Part shown: positions 26,115-35,069 of the stretch, one piece after another
How positions within the stretch are numbered: the first letter of the stretch is position 1
Layout: the number at the start of each line of letters is the position of its first letter
DNA from: Solirubrobacter ginsenosidimutans
GTDB lineage: Bacteria > Actinomycetota > Thermoleophilia > Solirubrobacterales > Solirubrobacteraceae
DNA length: 64,000 nt
Direction of reading: 5' to 3'
Assembly (NCBI RefSeq): GCF_027587205.1
Contig: NZ_JAPDOD010000034.1
Location: 40,735-104,734, forward strand
Position numbers and translations under genes: made by a program
The notes under the pieces: generated by a model
What the model was told of the DNA's origin: nothing
Database searches by the model: none
What the model saw: the letters and a program-made list of their open reading frames with translations, nothing else

Positions 26115-26168
26115 AGAAGGTCATGTCCTTGGTGAAGAAGGTGGTGGGGACATGCAGGGCTGTGCGCA
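26108..26168 (-). promoter_or_regulatory. Structured leader of the ribosomal-protection gene
   Basis: Nested inverted repeats: the outer arms TGCGCACAG (26108-26116) and CTGTGCGCA (26160-26168) are perfect over 9 bp. The inner arms CATGTCC (26122-26128) and GGACATG (26148-26154) are perfect over 7 bp. The outer stem encloses the GTG start codon (26114-26112) and the inner one the candidate leader-peptide start, so folding could block initiation. The rest of the gap to 26229 shows nothing. Confidence 0.55.
26121..26153 (-). CDS. Candidate 10-residue leader peptide MSPPPSSPRT
   Basis: ATG 26153 to TGA 26121, ending 6 nt before the GTG of the ribosomal-protection gene. It has a PPP tripeptide, a known cause of ribosome stalling without EF-P. 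AAGGA at its end would also serve as the ribosome-binding site of the main gene. There is no good ribosome-binding site before its own ATG, so translation is uncertain. Leader peptides upstream of tet(M)-type genes are known in other bacteria. Confidence 0.3.
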   Translation of the reverse strand: MSPPPSSPRT

Positions 26169-26229
26169 CGCTGAGCTCCTTACTGCGGTCGAACGGGTGG
26201 ATCGCTGCCCAGGGTAGGGCGGGCGGATT

Positions 26230-27627
26230 TCAGGATTCGAACCCGTCCGCGATCACGCGGCCGGACTTCGCGGCGGCGACGAGCGCCTCGTAGTCGCGCT
26301 CGTTCTGGTCGGCGTAGGCCTCGGCGAAGCGCACCAGCGCGCGGTCGAGGCGATCGCTTGAGCCGATGTACGCGGCGATCGCGCAGCGGTCGCCGGAGCG
26401 GGCGTGCGCGCGGGCGAGCGTCCAGCCGCAGATCTCCGCGTACGCCTCGAGGTCCGACGCCGGCACCGCGTCGAGCTGTGCCGAGGCCTTCGCGTCCCAG
26501 AGTTGCCGCACGTAGTAGTTGCGCGGGACGCCGGTCTTGTCGTCCTGCACGGTCAGCCAGCCGAGCAGGATGTCGCTCGCGGCCTGCATCAACCGCTGGC
26601 CCTCGACGACGCGCCGGCCCGGATGCGTGTACGCGCTCTTGCCGGCGAACGGCTCGAGCACCGATGCCGAAGCCTCCTTGACCTGGAGGAACAGCGGGTC
26701 GCCGTCGTCGTGACCCATCGCCAGCACGATCCACGCCTGGTTGCCGACGCTGCCCACGCCGACGACCTTGTGAGCGAAGTGCACCGGCCGGTAGCCGTCG
26801 ATCAGCACGCGGCGGTCGTCGGGAAGCGTTCCCGCGTACTGGGCGACCAGCGTGCGCAGGAACTCGTCGATGTCATGCGCCTCCCGCTCGGGCGCGAGCT
26901 CCTCGACCGGGATGATCAACGGCGGCTGGCTGACGATCCTCGGCCGCCCGTCGACGGTGTGCGTGAGCTTGGCGAAGGCGCGCAGGCTGTCCTTGCCGTG
27001 GGCCTTGGCGATCGTCTTGTCGACCGTGCGGCGCCCGGCCGAATCGAGGCGCTTCCCCCACCGGGCGAACAGCGACTCGACCTCCAGCCGGGCGTACCAG
27101 ACGTCGAGCGTGCGCATGCCGGCGAACTCGCGCATCGCGCGCCGGTACGCGCGCACTCCGCCACGGACGACGTCCTCGCGAGCGGACGTCGAGAAGCCAC
27201 GGTCGCGCCCGGCCACGGCGAGGCTCGCCGCGAGCCGCTTGAGGTCCCATTCCCACGGGCCCGGAAGCGTCTCGTCGAAGTCGTTGAGGTCGAAGACGAG
27301 CGACCGGTCCGGCGCGGCGAACCCACCGAAGTTCGACAGGTGCGCGTCACCGCAGAGCTGGGCGCGGAGCCCGCTGATCGGCGTGGTGGCGAGGTCGGCG
27401 GCCATGATCGCCGCGGCGCCGCGGAAGAACGTGAACGGTGAGACGAGCATCCGGCCGTAGCGGAGCGGCACGAGCTGCGGTATCCGCGTGACGTCCTGCG
27501 CCGCGAGGACCGCGACCGGGTCCTGGCGCTGCGGAGGCTGCGCCCACTCCGCATGCGACGACCGCGGACTTGCGGCCCGCGCCGCCTTCCCGCGCTGCAC
27601 CGACGTCTCGTCGAGCGCGACACCCAT
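26230..27627 (-). CDS. DUF2252 family protein
   Basis: 465 residues. The conserved blocks RYGRMLVSPFTFFRGAA, LCGDAHLSNFG and FDLNDFDETLPGPWEWD mark DUF2252, whose HGDxHxxNFG- and DFD-like motifs suggest a kinase-like fold. No substrate is established. ATG 27627; only 28 nt separate it from the divergent B12-domain gene. DUF2252 genes are common in soil actinobacteria. Confidence 0.9.
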   Translation of the reverse strand: MGVALDETSVQRGKAARAASPRSSHAEWAQPPQRQDPVAVLAAQDVTRIPQLVPLRYGRMLVSPFTFFRGAAAIMAADLATTPISGLRAQLCGDAHLSNFGGFAAPDRSLVFDLNDFDETLPGPWEWDLKRLAASLAVAGRDRGFSTSAREDVVRGGVRAYRRAMREFAGMRTLDVWYARLEVESLFARWGKRLDSAGRRTVDKTIAKAHGKDSLRAFAKLTHTVDGRPRIVSQPPLIIPVEELAPEREAHDIDEFLRTLVAQYAGTLPDDRRVLIDGYRPVHFAHKVVGVGSVGNQAWIVLAMGHDDGDPLFLQVKEASASVLEPFAGKSAYTHPGRRVVEGQRLMQAASDILLGWLTVQDDKTGVPRNYYVRQLWDAKASAQLDAVPASDLEAYAEICGWTLARAHARSGDRCAIAAYIGSSDRLDRALVRFAEAYADQNERDYEALVAAAKSGRVIADGFES

Positions 27628-27655
27628 CGCCCCGCGAGCTTACTCTGAGAGCGCC

Positions 27656-29230
27656 TTGCCGCCTACGACCGCGTTCTGCCGCGCCCACGGCGTCGCCCAC
27701 GAGCTGGAGTTCAAGCGCCGCGCCCGCGACGCCGGCCGGATCACCTACCACATGCATGTCGGGCTGACCGACTGGCCGGCGACCGAGGCGGCGGTCCGGT
27801 TCGTGCACGACGAGCTGGCCGCCCGTGGCCACACGATCGAGCGCTTCGGTCTCTGCCTGGACCGCGCGATGGGGCTGCCGAGCGAGCAGCGCGCCGCCGC
27901 GCGCCGGGAGACCGGGCCGCGCCTGGACGCGGACGACTGGGCCAAGGTCGCCGCCCTGCCCGTCCAGCCGCACCTCGGCGACCACATGATCGGCACGCCC
28001 GCGAGCCTCGAGAACACCCGCGCGGCGCTCGCGGCCGGGATCACGTCGATCGGCAACCTCGGCCAGTTCTTCGCCTTCGAGCCCCCGGGCGGGTACGACG
28101 ACACCGAGCTCACGCGGCAGGTCGTGCGCGCGATCCGCGCAATGGCCGCGACCGACGGCACGCTCGTGCATTCCTACCTCGACGACGGGCCGGCGGTCCA
28201 GTTCGCGGACTACGGCATGTTCGCCGGCTGGGCGGCGCTGGAGCTCTACGTGGTCGAGGAGCTGCTCGGCGCGCGGCTTGCGCACTCCTACGGCGGGCTG
28301 ATCCCCGAGCCGCTGGACCGCGCGGCGGTCGGCTTCGCCCTCGACGACCTGCGCGGGCGCGACTCGATCGGCACGATGGTCTACGGCAACACCGTCGACT
28401 ACACGAGCGACCACGTCCGCAACACCGCGGTGCTCGCCAACTACCTGCTCGTCGACGTCGGCGCCCAGCTGCACCGCCCGACCGGCCACGCGATCAACCC
28501 GGTGCCGCTGACCGAGGCGGAGCGGATCCCGTCCGCGGAGGAGATCCTCGAGGTCCAGCTGCTCGCGCGCGAGATCGAGCGCGAGGCCCGCCGCGGTGCG
28601 CCGCTCACCGACTGGGCGAAGCTCGAGCGCCATGGCGCGGACCTCGCCGATGCGGCGGCGCGGTTCCGCGATCACGTCCTCGCCCGGCTGGACGACGCGG
28701 GCACCGATGTCCGCGACCCCGCGGCGGTGCTGCTCGCGCTGCGGCGGGCCGAGCCGGCCGAGCTCGAGGCCGGGTTCTCCGGCGGGTCGCAGCGGCCGAC
28801 GTGGAAGGCCGGCATCGTCGCCCGCGAGGCCGCCCGGATCGCGCGCGCCACGCCGCGCCTGGACGGCGCCCGCGTGATGCTCGTCGTGCTCGAGGTCCAC
28901 GACGTCATCCGCGACGCGCTCGCCAGGGCGCTGACCGGCGCGGGCGCCGACGTGATCGTGCTCTCCAGCGCCGCCACACCCGCTCAGGTCGCCGCCGCCG
29001 CCACCCAGGAGGACGCCGACGCCGTCGTCGTCGGGTCCTACAACGGCGGCGCGCTCAGCCTCGGTCGCGAGTTGCGTGCCGGCTACGACGGCCTGACGAT
29101 CTTCGGCGGCATCCTCAACGAGGACCTCGGGGGCGAGGTCCCGATCGACGCGCGGCCCGGTCTCGAGGAGCTCGGCATCACGGTCGCCGACGACGCCGCC
29201 GACGTCGGGCGCCTGATCGCGTCACGCTGA
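27656..29230 (+). CDS. Cobalamin-dependent-mutase-like protein with an atypical B12-binding domain
   Basis: 524 residues from TTG 27656, with GAGAG upstream. Residues about 1-370 look like a TIM-barrel catalytic part (QPHLGDHMIGTPASLENTR, MVYGNTVDYTSDHVRNTAVL). The C-terminal 130 residues form a Rossmann-like B12 domain with VVLEVHDVIRDALARALTGA, VVVGSYNGGALSLGRELRAG and TIFGGILNED. The DxHxxG cobalamin motif reads E-V-H-D-V-I: the His is kept, but the Asp and Gly are changed. It resembles the glutamate-mutase/aminomutase class; the exact reaction is unknown. The 3' end overlaps the convergent response regulator gene by 9 nt. Confidence 0.65.
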   Translation: MPPTTAFCRAHGVAHELEFKRRARDAGRITYHMHVGLTDWPATEAAVRFVHDELAARGHTIERFGLCLDRAMGLPSEQRAAARRETGPRLDADDWAKVAALPVQPHLGDHMIGTPASLENTRAALAAGITSIGNLGQFFAFEPPGGYDDTELTRQVVRAIRAMAATDGTLVHSYLDDGPAVQFADYGMFAGWAALELYVVEELLGARLAHSYGGLIPEPLDRAAVGFALDDLRGRDSIGTMVYGNTVDYTSDHVRNTAVLANYLLVDVGAQLHRPTGHAINPVPLTEAERIPSAEEILEVQLLAREIEREARRGAPLTDWAKLERHGADLADAAARFRDHVLARLDDAGTDVRDPAAVLLALRRAEPAELEAGFSGGSQRPTWKAGIVAREAARIARATPRLDGARVMLVVLEVHDVIRDALARALTGAGADVIVLSSAATPAQVAAAATQEDADAVVVGSYNGGALSLGRELRAGYDGLTIFGGILNEDLGGEVPIDARPGLEELGITVADDAADVGRLIASR

Positions 29231-29794
29231 CGTCACCTCTAGCCGCAGGCGGCTCAGGATGCGCTGGACCGAGTACTGGACCTCGCGGCGCTCGCGCCCC
29301 AGCACGGTGGCGATCTCACGCTCCGGCGTACCGTCCAGCAACATCGCCAGGAGCGGCATGTCCGCGCTCTCCAGCCGCTCCTCAGCGTCCGCCAGCACCG
29401 CCCGCGACGGCGGCTCGAGGAGGCGCTCACCGCGATTGACGAGCCGGATCGCCTCGAAGAGGTCACGCGCCGGCACGCCCTTGTCCAGCAGCCCGTCGGC
29501 CTTGGCCAGCGCGGCGGGCAGGGCGAGCGCGGGTCCGGCGTAGGCGCTGAACACGATCACCTTGGGCGCCGGGACGCGCTGCTTGATGCGGTAGCAGAGC
29601 TGCAGGCCGTCGCTCTTGGGGAGGTGGTAGTCGAGCAGCGCGAGGTCGGGCTCGGTGCGATTGAGCAGCGGCCAGACGCTCTCCTCATCGCCGTCGCTCT
29701 CGCCGGCGAAGACGATGCCGGGCTCGGCGTCGATGACGGTGTGCAGGCCGGCGCGCAGCGCGGGGTGATCATCGATGACGACGACGCGGATCAT
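29222..29794 (-). CDS. NarL-type response regulator
   Basis: 190 residues. A receiver domain (1-120) has VIDDHPALRAGL, the phospho-acceptor in LALLDYHLPKSDG and a Lys near LLDKGV. The C-terminal helix-turn-helix (LDGTPEREIATVLGRERREV) is LuxR-like but diverged. ATG 29794 overlaps the stop of the upstream histidine kinase, its evident partner. Confidence 0.88.
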   Translation of the reverse strand: MIRVVVIDDHPALRAGLHTVIDAEPGIVFAGESDGDEESVWPLLNRTEPDLALLDYHLPKSDGLQLCYRIKQRVPAPKVIVFSAYAGPALALPAALAKADGLLDKGVPARDLFEAIRLVNRGERLLEPPSRAVLADAEERLESADMPLLAMLLDGTPEREIATVLGRERREVQYSVQRILSRLRLEVTSA

Positions 29795-30957
29795 GTCGGG
29801 GCTCCGTTCTGGTGCAGGGGGACGAGAAGTTCGATCGCCGTGCCGCGCTCGCCGTCGGCGGCGGAGAACGTCACCGTCGCGCCGATCGTCGCGGCGCGGC
29901 TCTCGATCGCGAACAAGCCGTTCGCTCCGGGGCGGCGCTCGGCGGGCAGCCCACGACCGTCGTCGGCGATGCGCAGGCGCAGGCGGTGCGCGTCGGCGTG
30001 GATGTCGACCGCGATGGTCTCGGCGTCGGCGTGGCGCAGCGCGTTGGTGATCGCCTCGGAGCCGATCCGGTAGACGTGTGCGGCGATCAGTGGCGGCAGG
30101 ACGGGTGCGCGGCCGGTGACCGTGATCGTCGGGTGCTCGTCGGCCGCGCTGAGCTCGCCCGCGCGCTCGCGCAGGGCCTCGTCGAGGCGGCGGCCCTCCA
30201 GCGGCGAGCGCAGCTCGGCGAGGCTTGAGTCCATGTCCGACGCGGCGGACTCGAGCTCGACGGTCGCACGCGCGACGACCCGCTCCAGCGGCTCGCCGAC
30301 CCGCCCGGAGAGCGACGAGACGAGCAGGTGCGCGGCATGCAGGCGCTGCTTGGCGGAGTCGTGCAGCTCCCAGGCGATCCGGCGCCGCTCGGCCTCGATC
30401 GCCAGACGCTCCCGCTGCGAGCGCTCCTCCGACAGCCGCCGCAGCGTGTCGCACACGTAGGCCAACCCGCCGACCAGCAGCGTCGGCAGCGAGAGATGGA
30501 TCGCGAGCGTCTCCGTCGAGCTGACCGCCAGGTGGCCGGGAGCGGGGCCGCCCCAGATCGCCACGAACAGGAACGCCACCGGCGCGCCCAGCGCCAGCCA
30601 GGCGGCGTGCCGCAGCGGCAGGTAGGCGGCGGGGAGCGCGAGCGCGACCAGCCACAGCAGGTAGTACGGGCTGCGCCAGTCGCCCGAGTCGACCACGAGC
30701 GCGAGCGTCGCCGTGACGTCGATCGCCCACGCCACCGGCGAGCGCCGCAGGGCGGGTGAGGCGGCCAGCACCGCGGTGGAGAGCGGGCCGTAGAGCAGCA
30801 GCACCGCGTCGACCTGGTCGATCCCGCTCCAGGCGGTCAGTGCGAAGGCGATCGCCCAGGCGGTCAGGCGCGCGGCGACATAGAGCGCCAGCCAGCGCAC
30901 CGTATACGGCGCGCCGAGGCGCGCCCGCAAGGCTTGGATGACGTTGGGCGCCGCCAC
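29791..30957 (-). CDS. NarL-family sensor histidine kinase
   Basis: 388 residues from GTG 30957. Five to six membrane helices (about 20-180) are followed by a coiled linker, then the HisKA_3 dimerisation helix with RRRIAWELHDSAKQRLHAAH (phospho-His in ELHD) and a HATPase domain with SEAITNALRHADAE and ADDGRGLP. The input signal is unknown and would be sensed in or near the membrane. Co-transcribed with the adjacent response regulator (ATGA overlap). Confidence 0.9.
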   Translation of the reverse strand: MAAPNVIQALRARLGAPYTVRWLALYVAARLTAWAIAFALTAWSGIDQVDAVLLLYGPLSTAVLAASPALRRSPVAWAIDVTATLALVVDSGDWRSPYYLLWLVALALPAAYLPLRHAAWLALGAPVAFLFVAIWGGPAPGHLAVSSTETLAIHLSLPTLLVGGLAYVCDTLRRLSEERSQRERLAIEAERRRIAWELHDSAKQRLHAAHLLVSSLSGRVGEPLERVVARATVELESAASDMDSSLAELRSPLEGRRLDEALRERAGELSAADEHPTITVTGRAPVLPPLIAAHVYRIGSEAITNALRHADAETIAVDIHADAHRLRLRIADDGRGLPAERRPGANGLFAIESRAATIGATVTFSAADGERGTAIELLVPLHQNGAPT

Positions 30958-31022
30958 GGATCAACCGTGGCAGGCAAACCCCCTTCCGGACCCAAGATGG
31001 GTGGTGCTCCCCATCGGGCGCG

Positions 31023-31556
31023 CTACGGCAGGAGCGCGTTGCGCGCCGCGTCGAGCACCGCCTCGGAGATCGGGTCACCGGCGGTCGCCCGTGAGATGAC
31101 GAGCGCCCCGACCATCGTCGCGTAGCGGGCGAGCGCCTCGTCGCGCTCGCGCCCCTCGAGGGCGGCGAACGTGTCGAGGTAGTCGGCGAAGCCGGTCGCG
31201 AACGTCTCGCGGGACGCCTCGTCCGCGCGGGCGACCTCGCTGCCGAGCGCGCCCATGGTGCACCCGTGGGCGGGGTCGTCGCGGTGCTCGGGCGAGAGGT
31301 ACCACTCGATCAGCTCGCGCTCGGTGATGCCGGAGACCCATTCGCGCTGGTCGGCCAGCGCCTTCTCCAGCGCGAGCTGCACGAGCTCGTCCTTGGAGGC
31401 GAAGTGGCGGTAGAAGCCGCCGTGGGTGAGGCCGGCCTCGGCCATCAGCTGGCCGACGTTGACGCCCGCCACGCCGCGTTCGCGCAGCAGCGTCGCCGCG
31501 CCGTCGATGACCTGTTGGCGGTGGAGCTCGGTGTCTTTTCGTGAAGATCGTGCCAT
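31023..31556 (-). CDS. TetR-family transcriptional regulator
   Basis: 177 residues. The HTH region is GVNVGQLMAEAGLTHGGFYR followed by HFASKDEL. The C-terminus has AHGCTMGALGSEVARAD, resembling TetR regulators of reductases and efflux. Divergent from the SDR gene 39 nt away, which it probably controls through the AT-rich repeat between them. Confidence 0.88.
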   Translation of the reverse strand: MARSSRKDTELHRQQVIDGAATLLRERGVAGVNVGQLMAEAGLTHGGFYRHFASKDELVQLALEKALADQREWVSGITERELIEWYLSPEHRDDPAHGCTMGALGSEVARADEASRETFATGFADYLDTFAALEGRERDEALARYATMVGALVISRATAGDPISEAVLDAARNALLP

Positions 31557-31569
31557 TAGCTGTCGCTCA

Positions 31570-31592
31570 TCATCATATCGTGCTATAGATGA
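31570..31592. promoter_or_regulatory. Imperfect inverted repeat between tetR and SDR genes
   Basis: TCATC and GATGA arms flank an AT-rich core (TCATCATATCGTGC to TATAGATGA). It lies 3 nt before the SDR ATG and 13 nt before the TetR ATG. Probably the TetR operator for both genes. Confidence 0.45.
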
Positions 31593-31595
31593 CGC

Positions 31596-32393
31596 ATGAC
31601 ATCTAACGGAACCGCCCTGATCACCGGTGCTTCAGCAGGCCTTGGCGCGGCGTACGCCGACCGGTTGGCCAAGCGCGGGTACGACCTCGTTCTCGTCGCC
31701 CGCGGCGAGGACAAGCTGCGCGAGCTCGCCGCGACCCTGCCCGGCAACGCCGAGGTGATCACGGCAGACCTGACCGTCGACGCGGACCTCGCGCGCGTCG
31801 AGGAGCGCCTGCGCGGCGAGGACGTCTCGCTGCTCGTCAACAACGCCGGGATGGGCTGGGTCAGCCCGGTCGTCGACGCCGACCTCACCGACCTGGGGAG
31901 GGTCATCGACCTCAACGTGACCGCGTTCACCCGCCTCGACCAGGTCGCCGCGAAGGCGTTCGCCGCCCGCGGCGCCGGCACGATCATCAATGTCGGCTCC
32001 GTCGTCGGCACGGTGCTGCAGCTCCCCGGCATGGCGACCTACGCGGCCACGAAGGCCTACGTGGTGACGTTCACGCAGGTGCTCGCGGCCGAGCTGGCCG
32101 AGACCGGCGTGCGCGTGCAGGCGGTCATGCCCGGCGCGGTGGCGACCGAGCTGTGGGACAAGTCGGGGTACCCGCTGTCCAACCTCGACGGCGACACCGT
32201 GATGACGGTCGACGACGCGGTGGACGCCGCCCTCGCCGGCCTCGACGCGGGCGAGCTGATCACGATCCCGTCGCTGCCCGACGCCGCGCACTGGGACGCG
32301 TTCGAGGCGGCGCGCCTCACGCTCGCCCCGAACATGTCGCGGCGCGAGCCCGCCGAGCGCTACCGCTTGAGCGTGAGCGGCAGCCGCCCCTGA
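31596..32393 (+). CDS. Short-chain dehydrogenase/reductase
   Basis: 265 residues, classical SDR. Cofactor motif TGASAGLGAAYADRLAKRG, NNAG in LLVNNAGMGW, Ser in NVGSVVG and catalytic YxxxK in YAATKAYVV. ARGEDKL after the second strand suggests NADP(H). The substrate is unknown. Divergent from a TetR gene and likely under its control. The 3' end overlaps the convergent secreted-protein gene by 34 nt. Confidence 0.9.
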   Translation: MTSNGTALITGASAGLGAAYADRLAKRGYDLVLVARGEDKLRELAATLPGNAEVITADLTVDADLARVEERLRGEDVSLLVNNAGMGWVSPVVDADLTDLGRVIDLNVTAFTRLDQVAAKAFAARGAGTIINVGSVVGTVLQLPGMATYAATKAYVVTFTQVLAAELAETGVRVQAVMPGAVATELWDKSGYPLSNLDGDTVMTVDDAVDAALAGLDAGELITIPSLPDAAHWDAFEAARLTLAPNMSRREPAERYRLSVSGSRP

Positions 32394-33445
32394 GGCAGCA
32401 CGAGTGACACCGCCAGCCTGCGCTTGCCCTTGAAGGCCTTGCGGCCGGCCGCGTTCAACGGGACGCGGACGGTCGCGGCCTTCCCGGGCTTGAGGTTGAA
32501 CTTCGCCGTCCCGAGCGTCTTGCCTTTGACGAGGCGAAGCGTTCCCGTGCAGGCCGTCGTGAGCTGGCAGATCAGCCGGACCGCGGCGCGGTTGGCGCGC
32601 ACGCCGGCGTTGGGTGAGGCGGTGCGCAGCGGTGGCGTGGGCGCCGTCGTGTTGTCGGCCGGGCCGCCGCCGCCCGGGGCGGGCGGGGCTGGAGTGCAGG
32701 CCGTCGTCGGGTCGGCCGGCGCGACCGGTCGCAGGTTCGAGCCGGTCATCGGCACGCCACACCAGTCGTACTGGAGCAGCACCTCGTAGCCGTCCATGAT
32801 CCCGACGTCGGTGTTCGAGGCGCCGTTGGCCAGCGCGGGGTGCAGGAACGCGGCCCGCGCCTGGTTGTTCGGCGGGTCGAAGATGAACCCGTGCGCGCCA
32901 CGGTCGTTGACCGGCAGCGACCCGTTCCCCGCGACCGACACGACGAGGATGTCGTTGTACTGCGAGCCGTCCGTGTCACCCACGCCCGAGCCCGCTGGGA
33001 GGTTGACCGCGAACTCGTTGACCTGATCGGGCGCGGGCGTGAAGACCGGGGAGACCGCCTTGGTCGTGCAGCACAGCCCGCCGCCGGAGCCGAGGATCGC
33101 GAACTGCAGCGGCGCCGGCGAGGGCCCGCTGCGCACGCGCACCTTCGTCACCGCGCCCGCACCGCGCGGAACGTACGTGTTGGCGATCGGCGTGCCGGCC
33201 GGGCCGTACTCGGTCGACCACCACATGCAGGTCGTCTGCCCGGTGTCGATGAACTGGATCTGGCCCGCGGCGAGCCCGATGTACGGCCTCGCCAGGCACT
33301 GGTTCGCGCCGCTGGGCAATGCGAGGTTCGCCGGCTTCTCCAGCGCGCTGCCGTTGGTGGCGAGCACCGGCGCCTGGGCGCGCGCCGGAGCCGCCACAGC
33401 GGCGAAGATCCCGAAGGCGAGCGCGAGCGTCCGGCGGGCGTCCAT
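32360..33445 (-). CDS. Secreted protein of unknown function
   Basis: 361 residues with a signal peptide (TLALAFGIFAAVAAPARA). The middle region is beta-rich (NTYVPRGAGAVTKVRVRSGP, QYNDILVVSV), with Cys pairs such as GGLCCTTK. A Pro-rich linker leads to a C-terminal beta-sandwich (LKPGKAATVRVPLNAAGRKA, then LAVSLVLPQG), a module that recurs in exported proteins of this lineage. No catalytic motif recognised. Confidence 0.75.
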   Translation of the reverse strand: MDARRTLALAFGIFAAVAAPARAQAPVLATNGSALEKPANLALPSGANQCLARPYIGLAAGQIQFIDTGQTTCMWWSTEYGPAGTPIANTYVPRGAGAVTKVRVRSGPSPAPLQFAILGSGGGLCCTTKAVSPVFTPAPDQVNEFAVNLPAGSGVGDTDGSQYNDILVVSVAGNGSLPVNDRGAHGFIFDPPNNQARAAFLHPALANGASNTDVGIMDGYEVLLQYDWCGVPMTGSNLRPVAPADPTTACTPAPPAPGGGGPADNTTAPTPPLRTASPNAGVRANRAAVRLICQLTTACTGTLRLVKGKTLGTAKFNLKPGKAATVRVPLNAAGRKAFKGKRRLAVSLVLPQGRLPLTLKR

Positions 33446-33492
33446 GCCCCGCCGACGCTAACCCGGCGCGCGCCGCGCCGCAATACGCAGAG

Positions 33493-34956
33493 TTACTTAC
33501 CGAGGCTGAACTGCTCCGCGCCGATCACCGGTCGCAGGTTGCGCTCGAGCTCGCGGTCGGCGAACGCGCGGCGCAGCACGTCGTCGCCGAGCGCGTTGCC
33601 CAGCGAGGCCATGATCATCCCCTGGTCGAGCGACAGGTACGCGTCCGAGACCAGCCCCGTCTGGACGTTGACGCTGTCCCGGAAGCCCCACTTGGTGTAG
33701 AGGCCGGGGAAGTCGTGGGCGAGCTTGCGGACGTTGTCGAGCGTCTCGCGCGGGGCGTAGCGCAGCGCGAGGAACGTGGCGTGCGGGGTGACGACGCCGT
33801 TGGTGTACGCGGTCGTCGGCGGATCGGGTTTGGGATCGCGATTCGGGCAGCCCGCGAACCCGTGGTCGATCAGCGTGTTGTCCTCGTTGGACGGCATGCC
33901 GTTGGGGTCCATGCCGGCGCCGTCGACGCCCCACGCGCCGTAGTTGCCCTCCGGCTTGTTCGCGGGCGAGAAGCCCCAGTAGCCGTAGCCGGCTTCCTTC
34001 ATGCCGTGGTAGATCTGCGCCTGAACGGTCGCCGGGTGATTCCCGCCCCAGCTGTTCGGCGCCCACTTCTCCTCAGGCACGAACAGCGACGGCATCAGCG
34101 CCTCGAACATGCTGCCGCCCCAGCTGGGGACGAGCTTGTTGCCGGCGTAGGTGTAGGCGCCCTCGTAGACGTCGACGCCGAAGTACCTGCGCGTGACGCC
34201 GGTCGGCTTCTGCTCCTGGAACGAGTAGTCGCAGGTGTCCGGGAACGTGCGCCAGCGCCCGAAGTACTCCTTCTGGGGCAGCTGCCCGCGACCGATGCCG
34301 ATGTAGTCGACGATCCGCGACTCGCTGACGACGGTGTCGTAACAGCACGGCGACATGCTCGGATCGTCCGGCCGGAAGTGGAAGAGCACGCGGTTGACGT
34401 CGGGCCGGTAGTAGAACCCGAAGTTCATCGCGTCGTACAGCGCACCGGCGCGTTTGTGCAGTTGCGGAACGCTGTTCTCGACGATCTTCAGACCGACCGC
34501 GAGCCAGCCGTTGTCGACCGAGGACAGGATCGGATGGAAGTTCGGATCGTGCTGCGGCGGCCAGTCCGTCAGCTTGGCGCCCGTCCGGTGGTCGTACCAG
34601 TTGTAGTACTGCCCGGTGTCCTGGTAGCGCTCCATGTGCTCGAGCGAGGTGAGCGTCTTCGAGAGCCGGTCGGCGAGCTCGCGCTTGCGGATGATCCCGA
34701 GGCGCTCGGCAGCGACGGCGCTCCACATGTAGGCGCCGATGTTGGTCGTCGACGTCTGCACGCTGGTCGAGCCGTCGGAGTTGAGGATGTCGGCGGGCAG
34801 GCCGGACTTCTCGTCGGTCATCGCCGCGAAGGACGCCCAAGTGCCCTGCGCGTACGCACGCAGATCACCGCCGCCGCCGTGATCGTTTGCGGACGCCGTC
34901 GCGACCGGCATCAAGACGAGCAGCGCGACGAGCGCCGCGATGGACCTGGACAACAT
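33493..34956 (-). CDS. Secreted GH144-like (glycoamylase-domain) glucanase
   Basis: 487 residues. ATG 34956 follows GGGAGG at good spacing. The signal peptide is SIAALVALLVLMPVATASA. The mature part is an alpha/alpha-barrel with TGQYYNWYDHRTGAKL, SSVDNGWLAVGLKIV, WGGSMFEALMP and LRYAPRETLDNVRKL, the pattern of the Glycoamylase-like domain (PF10091). That family includes GH144 endo-beta-1,2-glucanases. The neighbouring divergent GH3 supports a glucan-degrading locus. Exported, so it would act on extracellular polysaccharide. The linkage specificity is inference. Confidence 0.75.
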   Translation of the reverse strand: MLSRSIAALVALLVLMPVATASANDHGGGGDLRAYAQGTWASFAAMTDEKSGLPADILNSDGSTSVQTSTTNIGAYMWSAVAAERLGIIRKRELADRLSKTLTSLEHMERYQDTGQYYNWYDHRTGAKLTDWPPQHDPNFHPILSSVDNGWLAVGLKIVENSVPQLHKRAGALYDAMNFGFYYRPDVNRVLFHFRPDDPSMSPCCYDTVVSESRIVDYIGIGRGQLPQKEYFGRWRTFPDTCDYSFQEQKPTGVTRRYFGVDVYEGAYTYAGNKLVPSWGGSMFEALMPSLFVPEEKWAPNSWGGNHPATVQAQIYHGMKEAGYGYWGFSPANKPEGNYGAWGVDGAGMDPNGMPSNEDNTLIDHGFAGCPNRDPKPDPPTTAYTNGVVTPHATFLALRYAPRETLDNVRKLAHDFPGLYTKWGFRDSVNVQTGLVSDAYLSLDQGMIMASLGNALGDDVLRRAFADRELERNLRPVIGAEQFSLGK

Positions 34957-35069
34957 GAGCGCCTCCCAACGCGAGTACTTCCCGACAGGTCCGTACCCCG
35001 TGGTTTGCACGATCGAACATCGGGGGAATTCCGGGCCGTCTCGCAGAGGGTCGGTAGGGAGGAAGCAGC

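Noticed and set aside
30996..31015. GATGGG/CCCATC hairpin as terminator of the TetR gene at 31023
   Set aside because: Only 6-bp arms with an 8-nt loop and no T-tract, too weak to list as a feature.
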